From positions 5,332,001-5,396,000 of the forward strand of contig JAPFFF010000003.1 of assembly GCA_039105265.1 (NCBI GenBank): a DNA stretch of 64,000 bases. The letters run 5' to 3'. Positions 53,291 to 62,705 of this stretch are shown here, in pieces. A model generated the notes under the pieces. That model was not told the DNA's origin, searched no databases, and saw only the letters and a program-made list of their open reading frames with translations. The stretch is from Tritrichomonas musculus. Its lineage: Eukaryota > Parabasalia > Tritrichomonadida > Tritrichomonadidae. Position 1 is the stretch's first letter. Every line of letters begins with the position of its first letter. The translations under genes were made by a program, and so were the position numbers.

Positions 53291-53309
53291 ATCTTTGCTA
53301 ATACTACTT

Positions 53310-54455
53310 ATGAAAGCGCTTATGAGATGGAAAAAGTCATTTATTTTTTTAAATTTTTTTCAATTTCTTATTCTCCTTTTTTTTCCCTTCAAGCAAGACA
53401 TTTTGAATAAAAAATTTTCTGAATTTCTTAAAGAAGATACATATCCATATACGAATAAATGGTATTATAATTTATTAGATGACTTAAATCCACGTGATAG
53501 TCGTTGTCCTCTTTGTAACTTCACAATAAGAAACCGTAAATCAAATTCTCGAAGAGATGATTTTTTAATGACAACATTACTTTCAAATTACGTTGGAATC
53601 CAGCCTCTCATTCGGACAGCAAGAACCACACGAACGAATGCAAGATTTATTATTTTTATTGATCAAACAGTTCAAAATTCTTTAAATGAAATCGAAAAAA
53701 ATCTCCTAAACTACTGCGGAATAAATTTGATAAATGTTGGTAAAATACCAAAATACTATCGTTATGCATATTGTTTCTTACGTTTTTATATTTATTATGA
53801 TTTTTTTGCTTTTTATCATGAAAATATTAATCGTATTATATTTTTTGATGGAATGGACTCAATATTTCAAGGTGATCCGTTTTATGAAGATTTTACTCCA
53901 GATAAATTAATATTTACATTGGAAAATCGCATTGTCGGTAAATCTAAATGGGCAGTATATGCTTATAAAAACTATTTTAAGAAAATTAATCAGGAAAATA
54001 ATTCACTTTATTTAAATTTTTCAGTTATTAATTGTGGGCTTATAATTGGTGGTAAAAGGCCGATTTTTGCATTTCTTAACATTTTTAAAGCCAGATTTAA
54101 TCGCGCAGAACTCATGTACCAGTTGAAGAATATGAATTATGTTGATCAAGCAGTCCTTCATTCTATGGTGCTTGATGGTGAATTCGAAAAGCTTGGTATA
54201 AAAGTATATTTGTACACTATTGATGATGATTATGTCTCTATTAGTTTTGGTTGTTGGGGATGGAAATGTAAAAAGCGTCGTAGAAACAATTATTCAATTG
54301 GTAATTTTTACAGTAGAAAGACGTATGATTATCCATTAATTGTTCATCAATTTAACAGATATTTTCAATTCAGTGTATCTGTATTCAATGCCTGCCCGCC
54401 AATTGATAAAAATATTTCTCTTGATTTTTATATTAAAGACTATCCTAAAGAGTAA
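53310..54455 (+). CDS. Type II membrane glycosyltransferase-like protein (GT-A fold)
   Basis: The open frame starts at a TTG (53295); the first ATG is 53310, giving 381 residues. An N-terminal hydrophobic helix (FIFLNFFQFLILLFF) suggests a type II Golgi or ER membrane protein. The lumenal part has a DxD-like metal site at 180-183 in IIFFDGMDSIFQGDPF. It also has NFSVINCGLIIGG and YVDQAVLHSM, blocks in the right order for a nucleotide-sugar transferase of the GT-A fold. Sugar and acceptor are unknown. Two Cys-x2-Cys pairs (CPLC; CWGWKC) could form disulfides. A dispersed palindromic repeat sits just upstream of the ATG. Confidence 0.75.
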   Translation: MKALMRWKKSFIFLNFFQFLILLFFPFKQDILNKKFSEFLKEDTYPYTNKWYYNLLDDLNPRDSRCPLCNFTIRNRKSNSRRDDFLMTTLLSNYVGIQPLIRTARTTRTNARFIIFIDQTVQNSLNEIEKNLLNYCGINLINVGKIPKYYRYAYCFLRFYIYYDFFAFYHENINRIIFFDGMDSIFQGDPFYEDFTPDKLIFTLENRIVGKSKWAVYAYKNYFKKINQENNSLYLNFSVINCGLIIGGKRPIFAFLNIFKARFNRAELMYQLKNMNYVDQAVLHSMVLDGEFEKLGIKVYLYTIDDDYVSISFGCWGWKCKKRRRNNYSIGNFYSRKTYDYPLIVHQFNRYFQFSVSVFNACPPIDKNISLDFYIKDYPKE

Positions 54456-55098
54456 TTATGATTTTGATTTTAATATTATTTTTTAAAAAGCATAATTTTA
54501 TAAGGAGATTTTTCAAAAAATGTAATTTATTCAAGAATGAAAATCTCTCAATTTATTGAAATAATTTGGAACTTTTTCATATAAATAATACTTATGATTT
54601 AAAATGGAATCATTTATTCATTTGTATGCTCAGATCGTTTTTCAATCAGATAAATTCTGTAATATAAACTTTTTCTATTACGATTATGTTATCAAAATTG
54701 ATAAATTAATTAATCGGAAATTCAAAAATATTTTGAAGCTTTTCTCTTGTCAATAGTAAGCAATAGAAAAAAAAAAAATTGTTTTAGGTCAAAAAAATTA
54801 ATATATAAATGTGATTACTCATTTATATAGTTTTTGGAAAAAATAATTTTTGATAAAATGATTTCTTTTTCAATTATTATTTAATGATTTTGAGTTGAAA
54901 TCAAATTTATTTCATGATAAATTAACATGCATATTAATTTAAAATAAATTTATTAAAAAAAAAAAAATTATTGGCGATATTTGTCTTAAAATCTCTATCA
55001 TGACTTAATGAAAGTTAAGGAAATGTTTATTAATTAAGTCCGAAATATATCTATATAAAAGAAAATCAATTATTAATCCGCAAAATAAAAAAAAAAAA
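54456..55098. other. Convergent intergenic region
   Basis: 643 bp of AT-rich DNA lie between two 3' ends, with A/T runs at 54768-54780 and 54956-54969. Nothing coding is visible. Confidence 0.5.
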
Positions 55099-55434
55099 CT
55101 AAAATAGGCGTTGGAAAAACTTATCAAAAAAGGTTATCATTGAAAGTGTCAATAATAAATAGAATGCATCGCTAAGCTTTTTTTTCCATTGATTATATTG
55201 TGAGTATTTATAGTCTGTTTTTTTTAGTATTGATACTGGCTGAACATTTGATATGATTGTAGGGTATTTTGTTTCTTGAAATGGTAAATTTATTATTTCA
55301 GGATATGGAGCAAAGGAAACATGCTTTTGATTGCATGGAGTAGCGCTTGTCTCGTTTTCATTTAACGATGGGAAGGCTATTGGTCGAAAATCCATATAAA
55401 TAAATTCAAGAGAGTCGGCAAATGCCAATTCCAT
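55099..55434 (-). CDS. Small tail-anchored protein with PP1-docking-like motifs
   Basis: The frame extends to 55479 without ATG; the first ATG is 55434, giving 111 residues. The C-terminus carries a hydrophobic helix (AFYLLLTLSMITFF) followed by a short basic end (DKFFQRLF), the layout of a tail-anchored protein. The cytosolic part contains KHVSF, fitting the RVxF PP1-docking consensus, and SILKK, fitting the SILK motif. In known PP1 partners SILK usually precedes RVxF; here it follows by about 30 residues. Short motifs occur by chance, so the PP1 link is only a suggestion. No homologous family is recognised. Confidence 0.5.
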   Translation of the reverse strand: MELAFADSLEFIYMDFRPIAFPSLNENETSATPCNQKHVSFAPYPEIINLPFQETKYPTIISNVQPVSILKKTDYKYSQYNQWKKKLSDAFYLLLTLSMITFFDKFFQRLF

Positions 55435-57000
55435 TTGTGTTAGATAATTATGGATAAAATAAAACTGAAAATCATTCAATATTTAATCGTGAAAAATAAT
55501 TGCTTGAAAAAAAAGTATTCAAAATTGATAAAAACCGTAACGTAGCTGATTCGATTTTGAGAAATAGTGAATGATGGTAAGAAAAAGCATTCAAATTTAA
55601 AGGTTTTTTAATTCTCAAATATTTTTACTTATCCTTTGAGAAAACCATGTTAGTTGATATTTTGCTATTGTTAATGAAGAATTTATGAAAAAAATAGCAA
55701 AATATACTAAAATTAATGAATTTTAATTGAAAAATTAAAAAAAAAAAGTATATTCAATACAATATCATATTGAACCGAAAAGCATTTGTCAAAAATTAAC
55801 AAAAAGTTTGAAAAAAATAACTTTTCACTTTTTCAATATTCGATTAATTATCCGATCATTTAATGCATTAATAAAAATAAAGTAAATATTAATAAAGAGA
55901 AAAAGAACTCAACTTGATCTCCAATTAGTTTAACATAACATTGTCAGTATTCTTAAACTTCAACTTTGATTGATGGAGTAGATTTCTCTTAGAAATGCTT
56001 TTAATTATTGAATTTTATGAAATGGTGGCATTTTATCTTGAAAAATCCATTGTAGTTCATGGTCGTTCGTCAAATAGAGCCAACTTTGTCACCGAAATAG
56101 GAGGATTTTTAAGAGTAAGAAGAAAAAAAAAAAATATTCGATTTAAGCAAAAATACGTATTAAAAATAAAAAGAATATATTGTTGTGAGTTAATATTTTT
56201 GTTTACTAAAATTTTTCTCTTTCTAGCATTGATAAATATGTGATTCAAATCTGACGAATTATTTTCATTTTGGAATAGATAAATCGTACTGGCAAATCAC
56301 GCGAAACAAAGCAATTAAAGAATCAAAGCATGAAAGAAACAGCTAATCAGCATTCTAATGATCTTTTAGGAAACCAAATACAAGAAAAGTATTGAAAAAA
56401 TCAGAGGTCAATATTCGAAAATCGCCCAACTGTAAAGCCAAGTTATATTATTGGCAAACACGTTAATAAAAATATCAAACTTTGTTAGATACTTTTTTAG
56501 AAAAAACTGGTCAGCCTTCAAATAATTATATCATATTAGATTTTCTTCATTTAAATTTAGAAGGTTTTAATAAAAGCTCAGATGAGATATAAAAAATGCT
56601 TATTGATGTTTTACAATCATCAAGCATATTATGAGGAGATGATTTAAAAAATAAAATACATATATTCTATCTATTCGAAAACTTGGGCAATTTCAAAATA
56701 AAAAGTGCCCAATTTTCCAGAAACTATAACCAATATGAAGAAAATCCATGAGACAATTTGTTTTTTCAAAGAAGAGAATAACATCAATTTAAGACAAAAA
56801 ATTTATTCTATGCTTTCTTTTGATGCATTGTTCTTTAAACTAGACTTTCGCATCACTTTAAAAAGCATTGTGTCTGGTTTCATAAATGAGGTTAGCTTAA
56901 AAAAGAAGATTTAAAATTATTTACAAAAGATTTAAAATCATTCATTTATTTGACCAGGGGGTGAAAAAGTATTAAAGTGACTTACAAAACTATTAAAAGT
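55435..57000. other. Decayed coding remnants, unknown family
   Basis: Pieces on the plus strand read like protein but are broken by stops and frame changes. These include an 82-codon frame from ATG 55995 (containing VVHGRSSNRANFVTEIGGF), fragments around 56280-56600 (LDFLHLNLEGFNKSSDEI) and a 69-codon frame at 56705-56914. They may be one decayed gene or transposon cargo. I cannot assign a family. The stretch ends at the left inverted repeat of the pogo-like element. Confidence 0.4.
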
Positions 57001-57195
57001 TTAAAAAAACTGTCTACGAAAACTTTTCTGATGTTTCTAAATGAAACTAAAAGGCGTCGATTTTTTTATAAGGTTTGTATATGATTCTGCATATAATATA
57101 TTAATTTCAAGATATAATCAATAAAGGGAAGATAAAAAGTTCTGAAATTTTATACTTTTTAATTCAATTTATATTCCATTCAAATTTTTAAATCA

Positions 57196-58897
57196 TTATC
57201 TTAAATTATAAAACAAAATTATAAAATATAATAGTTTAAATAAATATTTTAAAAATGATTTTTGTTCATCAAAATTTAATAAAGCTATCGTTTTATTTCC
57301 TTGAATGATATTATGACATTCAATATGCTCCATATTTCTAACTGCTCTAGCTTTTTCAATGGAGGCTCTAGCAACAAAACTCCCATCTTTCTGTTCTTCA
57401 ATATAGATACCTGCTTGGTTGAAAGCAGACACTACGACATCAGGAACTGTGATCTTAATTCATGAATTCACAATTTGTTGAACATGCTTTGCTGATGGAC
57501 CAATTTGTTGGTTTGTATATTTGTTTTAAGCCCTTTTTGAATAGCGAAAATTCCAAGATCAAGGGCTTGTACTTGGTCAGATGAGCCAGCTGGTTCGAAA
57601 AAAGGAAAAACTTTTTGAAATGTAATCTGACGTATGCGGCGCACATCCATCTAAAAGAAGAACTGCTTCACCAAAGTAATTATACTTTTGTCGCCTTCTA
57701 TTCAGTTCAGGCATAAATACTGTTTCTGCCCAATAGGAAAAACTTTTTGAACTAATAAAACCGTTTTCTTGTGATAATACTAAAACGTTCTGTTCACCGT
57801 ATCCATTTATGATGAGCTCTTTTTCATATCGTTTGCTTGGTATTACTACGCATGGCATTAGTACAGTTCCATCTAGCGAGATACAGCCAACCATTGTAGC
57901 TCTTTTTGAATTTCTGTCAGCTCCCTTTACTGTTCCATCTGGTGCATCAATTGGGACGATTACAATTTCATCTCTCATGTCAACAAAGCCTACGAAGCCT
58001 GACTCATCGACATTGAAAACAAAAGCTGGGGGAACTTTATTGCAGAAAAAAACCATATCTAGTTGTTCATAATAAATTGCAATATCATCTAACTCAACTT
58101 CGGCCCGTTTTGATTCATAAACTGGAGCTAAAACTGTTTTCATTTTTTTAGAATTATGAACACTATGATAATTTAGGAAAATATCAAATTTGTTGAAAAA
58201 AACATCAATTAATGTATATAAATTCGGCGATTGCTTTTGAATATAACTGTTTGAAACATATTCGATTAAAAAGCTATCTTGTATTTCATTAAGTAATGGA
58301 GGGCGACCAACTAAATGCTTTCTAACTTTTTTCATCCTCTTCATATGCGAATGAATAGATCCTCTTGTTATACCAAATAGCTTTCCAATTGCAGTTTGTC
58401 CAGTTCCATCAGCTTTTTTATCCGAATGAATAAGTTTGATAACATTTTCTATTTGTTCTTGATAGGTTATGCCTTGCTTAAATATTAAATTTCTGTTTTG
58501 TTCCAAAATTTCTTGCGCTTTTTTTGGGAGCTGTTCAAATGAACCAGGGAAATAATCGTCAATTGTTTTTTTTTTTTTTTTTTTTTTTTTTTTGCATAAA
58601 GGCAAGCCTGCTATTTTTTGGAGGTTCTGGATGATTTAAATCTTCATTAATTTCTTCTTCTGATAAATCATCATCAGAATATAATTCCTTTTTGGCTGTT
58701 GTTTCGAAAATATTTTCAGAACTTATTTGGCCGCTTGGCCCATAGCTATTTTTCTGAGGATATTTGACCGTATAACTTTTTTAGTAATTTCAGTATAATT
58801 GTCCAGCAATGTTTTCAGCTTGTCATTGTATTCCTCCCATCCTGTTGTATCAATACACAGTTGCTCTATTGTGAGGTTTTTTCGGGATAAAATAGGA
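57196..58897 (-). pseudogene. Pogo-type DDE transposase, main part, frameshifted
   Basis: Reading leftward from the nested insertion, a ~60-codon segment ends in a stop near 58727, while the neighbouring frame continues through an acidic stretch into a Lys run encoded by a 28-base T run (58566-58593 on the plus strand). The main open piece (57577-58605) has a helix-turn-helix (TGQTAIGKLFGITRGSIHSH) and the DDE core, with first acid in FNVDESGF and second in LLLDGCAPHTSD. A frame change near 57640 moves to PAGSSDQVQALDLGIF, with the likely third acid, and a further change near 57440 to the C-terminal block SAFNQAGIYIEE. All three catalytic acids survive across the breaks. Confidence 0.75.
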
Positions 58898-58902
58898 CCA
58901 TC
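58898..58902. repeat. Target-site duplication CCATC, left copy
   Basis: CCATC directly precedes the left end of the nested element and is repeated at 62042-62046 directly after its right end. The five bases occur once in the inferred empty site within the transposase gene. Confidence 0.85.
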
Positions 58903-59376
58903 AGTAGAATGCGCAGGCTGTGGGGATGGGGAAACCCATCCCCCTGCCTACCACCGTTGCGAGTAACAACTCGCCCCGGCTACTATACTAGGTGCCATAT
59001 TTTGTTAACAAGAACGCGACCAAAATAAATCATATGCTAACCATAATTACGCAGCTCTAACTCGAGGAGGAGAATTTCCCCAGTCGCAATTCTAGCCTAA
59101 TTTGGGTCTGGCGGAATTCCTCCGCGCCCATTATTGTTAATATTTGGGTCTGGGGGAATTCCCGTAGACCATCAATAGCTCTAATGATGGCTCTAACGCA
59201 GCTCTAACAATGGCTCTAACACAGCTCTGGCTCATCTGGTAGAATTCTACCAGATGCATTATTGATAATATTTCGGTCTGGTAGAATTCCCATAGACCAT
59301 CAATAGCTCTAGGAGGGGAATTCACCCTCTGGCTCGACTACGGGAATTCCCGCAGTCGCGCATGACCAGCAAAGCT
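58903..59376 (+). repeat. Left terminal inverted repeat (474 bp) with hairpins and GAATTC palindromes
   Basis: Close to the tip, GGGGATGGG (58922-58930) pairs with CCCATCCCC (58935-58943) across a GAAA loop. GCGAGT (58959-58964) pairs with ACTCGC (58969-58974) across AACA. Inward there are six GAATTC sites (59114, 59156, 59242, 59284, 59318, 59344), most inside longer palindromes such as CTGGTAGAATTCTACCAG at 59236-59253, and repeated GCTCTAA words. The composition is much richer in G/C than the internal genes. Confidence 0.9.
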
Positions 59377-59395
59377 CATACAAGACAAAAATAAA

Positions 59396-59692
59396 TCAGG
59401 CCTTATTCACAAGCTTTGCTTGAGTATTGCATAAGCGATTCATTAGCTCTATACATTTATCATTTACTAAATCTTTTTTGTCAATAATCAGAACTAAATT
59501 TGTATTACGTTTGCTGAATTTATATCCTTTTATATTATATTCTTTATTTAAGTCTTTCGGCTTTATTTGAATGCAATATGGATTATTCTTCAATAACCTT
59601 CTCAATGCTTTTATTTGATTCATCAATATCAGCTCATGAATAACTTTCTTTATTATATCAATATCATTTATTTCACATATATTAGTATTCAT
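59396..59692 (-). CDS. Element-encoded protein of 98 residues, unknown
   Basis: A complete frame runs from ATG 59692 to a stop 20 bp from the left TIR. The protein is helical at the start (IIKKVIHELILMNQIKALRRLL) and then Lys/Asn-rich with a short hydrophobic strand (TNLVLIIDKKDL). No family is recognised. It is the last of three leftward genes in the element, 30 bp after the next one. The position between conserved TIRs and the intact frame suggest an element-specific function. Confidence 0.6.
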   Translation of the reverse strand: MNTNICEINDIDIIKKVIHELILMNQIKALRRLLKNNPYCIQIKPKDLNKEYNIKGYKFSKRNTNLVLIIDKKDLVNDKCIELMNRLCNTQAKLVNKA

Positions 59693-59722
59693 TTATACAT
59701 ACAAAAAAATTAACAAAAATAT

Positions 59723-60067
59723 TTACATTAAATCATTGAATATTCTACTTTTTGGGGTTGGCCTTATTTGGTGACCAGCAAAGCTGTTCAAAGCTTGCGA
59801 ATGGGGTTCATCATCGTATGATTGTGCGTGATGATATTTATTCTGTCTTGACATTTGCTTCTTTACTTCTTTTTTAATCATCTTTTCTTGCTCGTTCTTA
59901 TTTCTATTCGACTTTATATCATTATCTGCTGGAACTTTTGTTCTTAGAGTTACGATATATTTCCCTTCACTAGCAGTTGGAAACACTTCGTACTCAGGGT
60001 CGTCGCGGCCAATAAGCCAGTTATGAATAACTTGTAATCTCTTCTTTCCTCTCAAATATTTGCTCAT
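59723..60067 (-). CDS. Element-encoded basic protein of 114 residues, unknown
   Basis: The frame opens with a TTG at 60088; the first ATG is 60067 (MSKYLRGKKRLQVIH). The first half has hydrophobic strands (HNWLIGRDDPEYEVF and EGKYIVTLRTKV). The second half is strongly basic and disordered (KSNRNKNEQEKMIKKEVKK). The charge suggests nucleic-acid binding, for instance of the TIR hairpins, but that is inference. No known family is recognised. The AT-rich 97 bp upstream separate it from the helicase gene's last stop. Confidence 0.6.
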   Translation of the reverse strand: MSKYLRGKKRLQVIHNWLIGRDDPEYEVFPTASEGKYIVTLRTKVPADNDIKSNRNKNEQEKMIKKEVKKQMSRQNKYHHAQSYDDEPHSQALNSFAGHQIRPTPKSRIFNDLM

Positions 60068-60164
60068 TTTAGCTAAAAAAAGTTTCAATTAAAACTGATA
60101 TTAGCTTAATTTAGCAGAATTTAATTAAATTTGGCTAATTTTAGCAACTTTTGTGTAGCTGATT

Positions 60165-61520
60165 TTATTTACTTTTTACCAACTTATACATTCTTTTTCT
60201 TTTACCTTTTTCATTTATTACTTTCATTCTTAGTTCATATTCAGCAGGTATTTCTTTATCATTTTTTAGTCCAAATTATTGATAAAGCTGCTTCTTTCCG
60301 CTAAAATCAGTATTTAATCCTTCTTCATTAATTGTTATTTTTGGCTGTTCTTTTACATAATCAATTATTACTGTTCCAATCTTACTTAGACACTTCATCC
60401 AAGAATTTGCATCCATAGATTGCCATGCATTTGCTCTCAATTGATTCAGTCTCGTTTTATATCTATTTTTAGCAATTTTATATGAAAATTTATCTTATGG
60501 TACCTTAATCATCCTGAGATAAAGATGCGTAACTGTTGTGCTATTTCTATTTCGTCCAATAAATTGTTCTACTGATGAACATGAATCAAGTTGCGTCTGA
60601 ATGAATATTGACAATATGTTTTCTTTTAATGATTGGCCGGCCTGAATGCATGATGTAGCAATAATTATATCTACATCTTCAGGATTGACAAATTTGCCTT
60701 CATCAGATATCTCAACCTCTTTCTTATCTGAGTTATATAGTGCTTTAATTAATTCGTTGTTAATGCATTCTTTTATTCTCTCACATTCTTTTTTATCCTC
60801 AATTTTTATTAATATTTTATCATAATTTTGCATCTCAGTTACAACTTGCTTCGATATTATTTCTCGTTGCTCTTCCATATTATTCTTTAGTTTGTGTATA
60901 TAGATTGTTCTGTTGTATTTATCTTCAACGTGTGGGTTTATTTTCACATAATCTTTGAATACTGATAAGCAATTTATGTCAGATGCTGTAGCTGTAATTA
61001 ATCCAACTTTATCGAATTCTCTACACGTTTCTATTAATGAAATGTTTTCTAGCAATAAATGAGCCTCGTCTATTATTAATGAATAATGTTTGTTAAAGTC
61101 AATTGAATGATGATAAAAGTGTTCAATTATACCTCCTAAACATTTCGATGCAGTTGCATATGTAGTAATAACAGTCGGAATAAATTTAGTTATAGCTGAT
61201 TTAAATTCTTTGAATGCACCATCTTTCACACATACTTTAATCATATCATCAACATCATTTGGATATTTATTGTTTAATGCGACATACAGTTTACTATCGA
61301 ATTCCATTGCAATATTAATTGTAGGTACAACAACAATAAATTTATTATCTGGGACTGTATTGTAAATCCATTTTCTTATTGCTGTGCTTTTTCCTGTTCC
61401 GATTGGAGATTGGCATATAAATTTCTTGATTAATTTCTCTTCAATTGCTTGTGAATCATTAATTATTCTTATCTTATTTGCTGGAATGCTATCGAATAGT
61501 TTCCAATCAATATAGCTCAT
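60165..61520 (-). pseudogene. Superfamily 2 helicase with two in-frame TAA codons
   Basis: From ATG 61520 the first 341 codons encode a helicase core. Walker A is SPIGTGKST (G41-T46), motif II DEAH is at 151-154, motif III TATAS is near 176, motif V is ATSCIQAGQSL and motif VI is QFIGRNRNS with arginines 323 and 325. TAA follows at 60495-60497. The same frame continues in coding-like sequence for 72 codons to TAA 60276-60278, and for 36 more to TAA 60165-60167. The C-terminal ~110 residues (for example YKTRLNQLRANAWQSMD and KGKRKRMYKLVKSK) are basic. The two stops are either nonsense mutations or read through. The motif set recalls the SF2 origin-binding helicases of large DNA viruses and Polinton-like elements, by eye only. 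Confidence 0.75.
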
Positions 61521-61590
61521 TTATATAAAACAAAAAATTGTACAAAAAATTAAACAAAGAATAAAGCCTAATATATTTTTATCATGCGTA

Positions 61591-62041
61591 AGCTTTGTTG
61601 GTCATGCGCGACTGCGGGAATTCCCGTAGTCGAGCCAGAGGGTGAATTCCCCTCCTAGAGCTATTGATGGTCTATGGGAATTCTACCAGACCGAAATATT
61701 ATCAATAATGCATCTGGTAGAATTCTACCAGATGAGCCAGAGCTGTGTTAGAGCCATCATTAGAGCTATTGATGGTCTACGGGAATTCCCCCAGACCCAA
61801 ATATTAACAATAATGGGCGCGGAGGAATTCCGCCAGACCCAAATTAGGCTAGAATTGCGACTGGGGAAATTCTCCTCCTCGAGTTAGAGCTGCGTAATTA
61901 TGGTTAGCATATGATTTATTTTGGTCGCGTTCTTGTTAACAAAATATGGCACCTAGTATAGTAGCCGGGGCGAGTTGTTACTCGCAACGGTGGTAGGCAG
62001 GGGGATGGGTTTCCCCATCCCCACAGCCTGCGCATTCTACT
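61591..62041 (-). repeat. Right terminal inverted repeat (451 bp)
   Basis: This is the inverted copy of 58903-59376. It lacks a 23 bp segment (GCTCTAAC-type duplication) present in the left repeat around 59194-59220, and differs at about one further base near the inner end (CAGCAAAGCT versus CAACAAAGCT). The same two hairpins and the palindromes are present. Confidence 0.9.
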
Positions 62042-62191
62042 CCATCATCCAAATCATGAATATTAGATATGTCATCATCCATCATTGAATTGACTTCTAA
62101 GCGAATGTTCCTTCTTATTTCAAAGTCAGGATTATATTTTTTTTTTAGGAGGCCTTCCTCTTCTTTTTTTAATGCTTGATTGTCCTTCCAT
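62042..62191 (-). pseudogene. Pogo-type transposase, N-terminal part with AT-hook
   Basis: From ATG 62191 (MEGQSSIKKRRGRPPKKKY) the frame carries a GRPPKK AT-hook, then an acidic segment, and reaches the CCATC duplication. When the nested element and one duplication copy are mentally removed, this frame runs without break into the segment beginning at 58897. It is thus the true N-terminus of the transposase at 57196-58897. Confidence 0.75.
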
Positions 62192-62556
62192 CTAGAACAT
62201 TAAAAATGAATAAACGGTCACCAGGCCATCCTATTCAATTTTTATAAAAAACAATAGCTTCCATTGTTTTTTTTAAAGATAATTTCTTTATTTTAATGCA
62301 AAAAATAAAAAAAAAAATATTTATTCATAATGAATGCATCATAAAAATATTAAAAATTTATCATAATATAATTTTCATTATTTTTCATAATTTTAATTAT
62401 TTTTTGTGTATACAATTTCAAAAATTTTGTTTTTTTTATTTTCCTATTTATTTTTTTATTAAATAAAAAATCTGAATAAAGTCCATATTCATAATCATAT
62501 AAAATATATCAATATAAAAAGGAAAACTTCTTTTTTGATGAAGTTATCATAGGTAT
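62192..62556. other. 5' non-coding part of the pogo-like element
   Basis: AT-rich DNA lies between the transposase ATG and the right inverted repeat. It should contain the transposase promoter. No motif is recognised. Confidence 0.5.
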
Positions 62557-62705
62557 GTAGACAGTTTTTTTAAAAGTAGACAGGTTTTTTAATTGACTTT
62601 ATTGGTCAAATAAAAAAATTATGAATAATAAATATTTATTTAAATTATTTTAAATTATTTAACATATGCACATCCACTATCAATTAGTAATCTTAATCTT
62701 ACAAC

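Larger units (their letters stand above)
58903..62041 (-). mobile_element. 3.1 kb long-TIR element with SF2 helicase gene
   Basis: The element is bounded by AGTAGAATGCGCAGG at 58903 and its reverse complement ending at 62041, and flanked by CCATC duplications. The terminal inverted repeats are 474 bp (left) and 451 bp (right). They match over their whole length except for one 23 bp indel and about one substitution, so insertion or homogenisation is recent. All three internal genes run leftward. Long TIRs starting with AG and a 5-6 bp duplication recall Maverick/Polinton elements, common in trichomonads, but no family B polymerase, integrase, protease or capsid gene is visible and the size is far below the usual 10-20 kb. 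It may be a deleted, trans-mobilised Maverick or a distinct element family. Confidence 0.85.
57001..62573 (-). mobile_element. Pogo-like DNA transposon, split by a nested element
   Basis: TTAAAAAAACTGTCTAC at 57001-57017 is exactly inverted at 62557-62573, and a further GTAGACAG lies at 62576-62583. Between them is a leftward transposase gene with a DDE domain, AT-hook and helix-turn-helix. Without the nested 3,139 bp insertion and one 5 bp duplication, the element would be about 2.4 kb, a usual pogo size. The transposase has frameshifts, so this copy is inactive. Confidence 0.7.

Noticed and set aside
53295-53309. Upstream TTG starts for several genes (also at 52462, 55479, 16606, 32029, 60088)
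   Set aside because: A nuclear eukaryotic gene is expected to start at ATG, and a sensible in-frame ATG lies shortly downstream in each case.
59137-59325. Open frames inside the TIRs (also 61642-61887)
   Set aside because: They are mirror copies created by the inverted repeats and consist of palindrome-derived sequence without protein-like features.
58903-62041. Calling the nested element a canonical Maverick/Polinton
   Set aside because: Long TIRs fit, but there is no polymerase, integrase, ATPase, protease or capsid gene and the length is only 3.1 kb.
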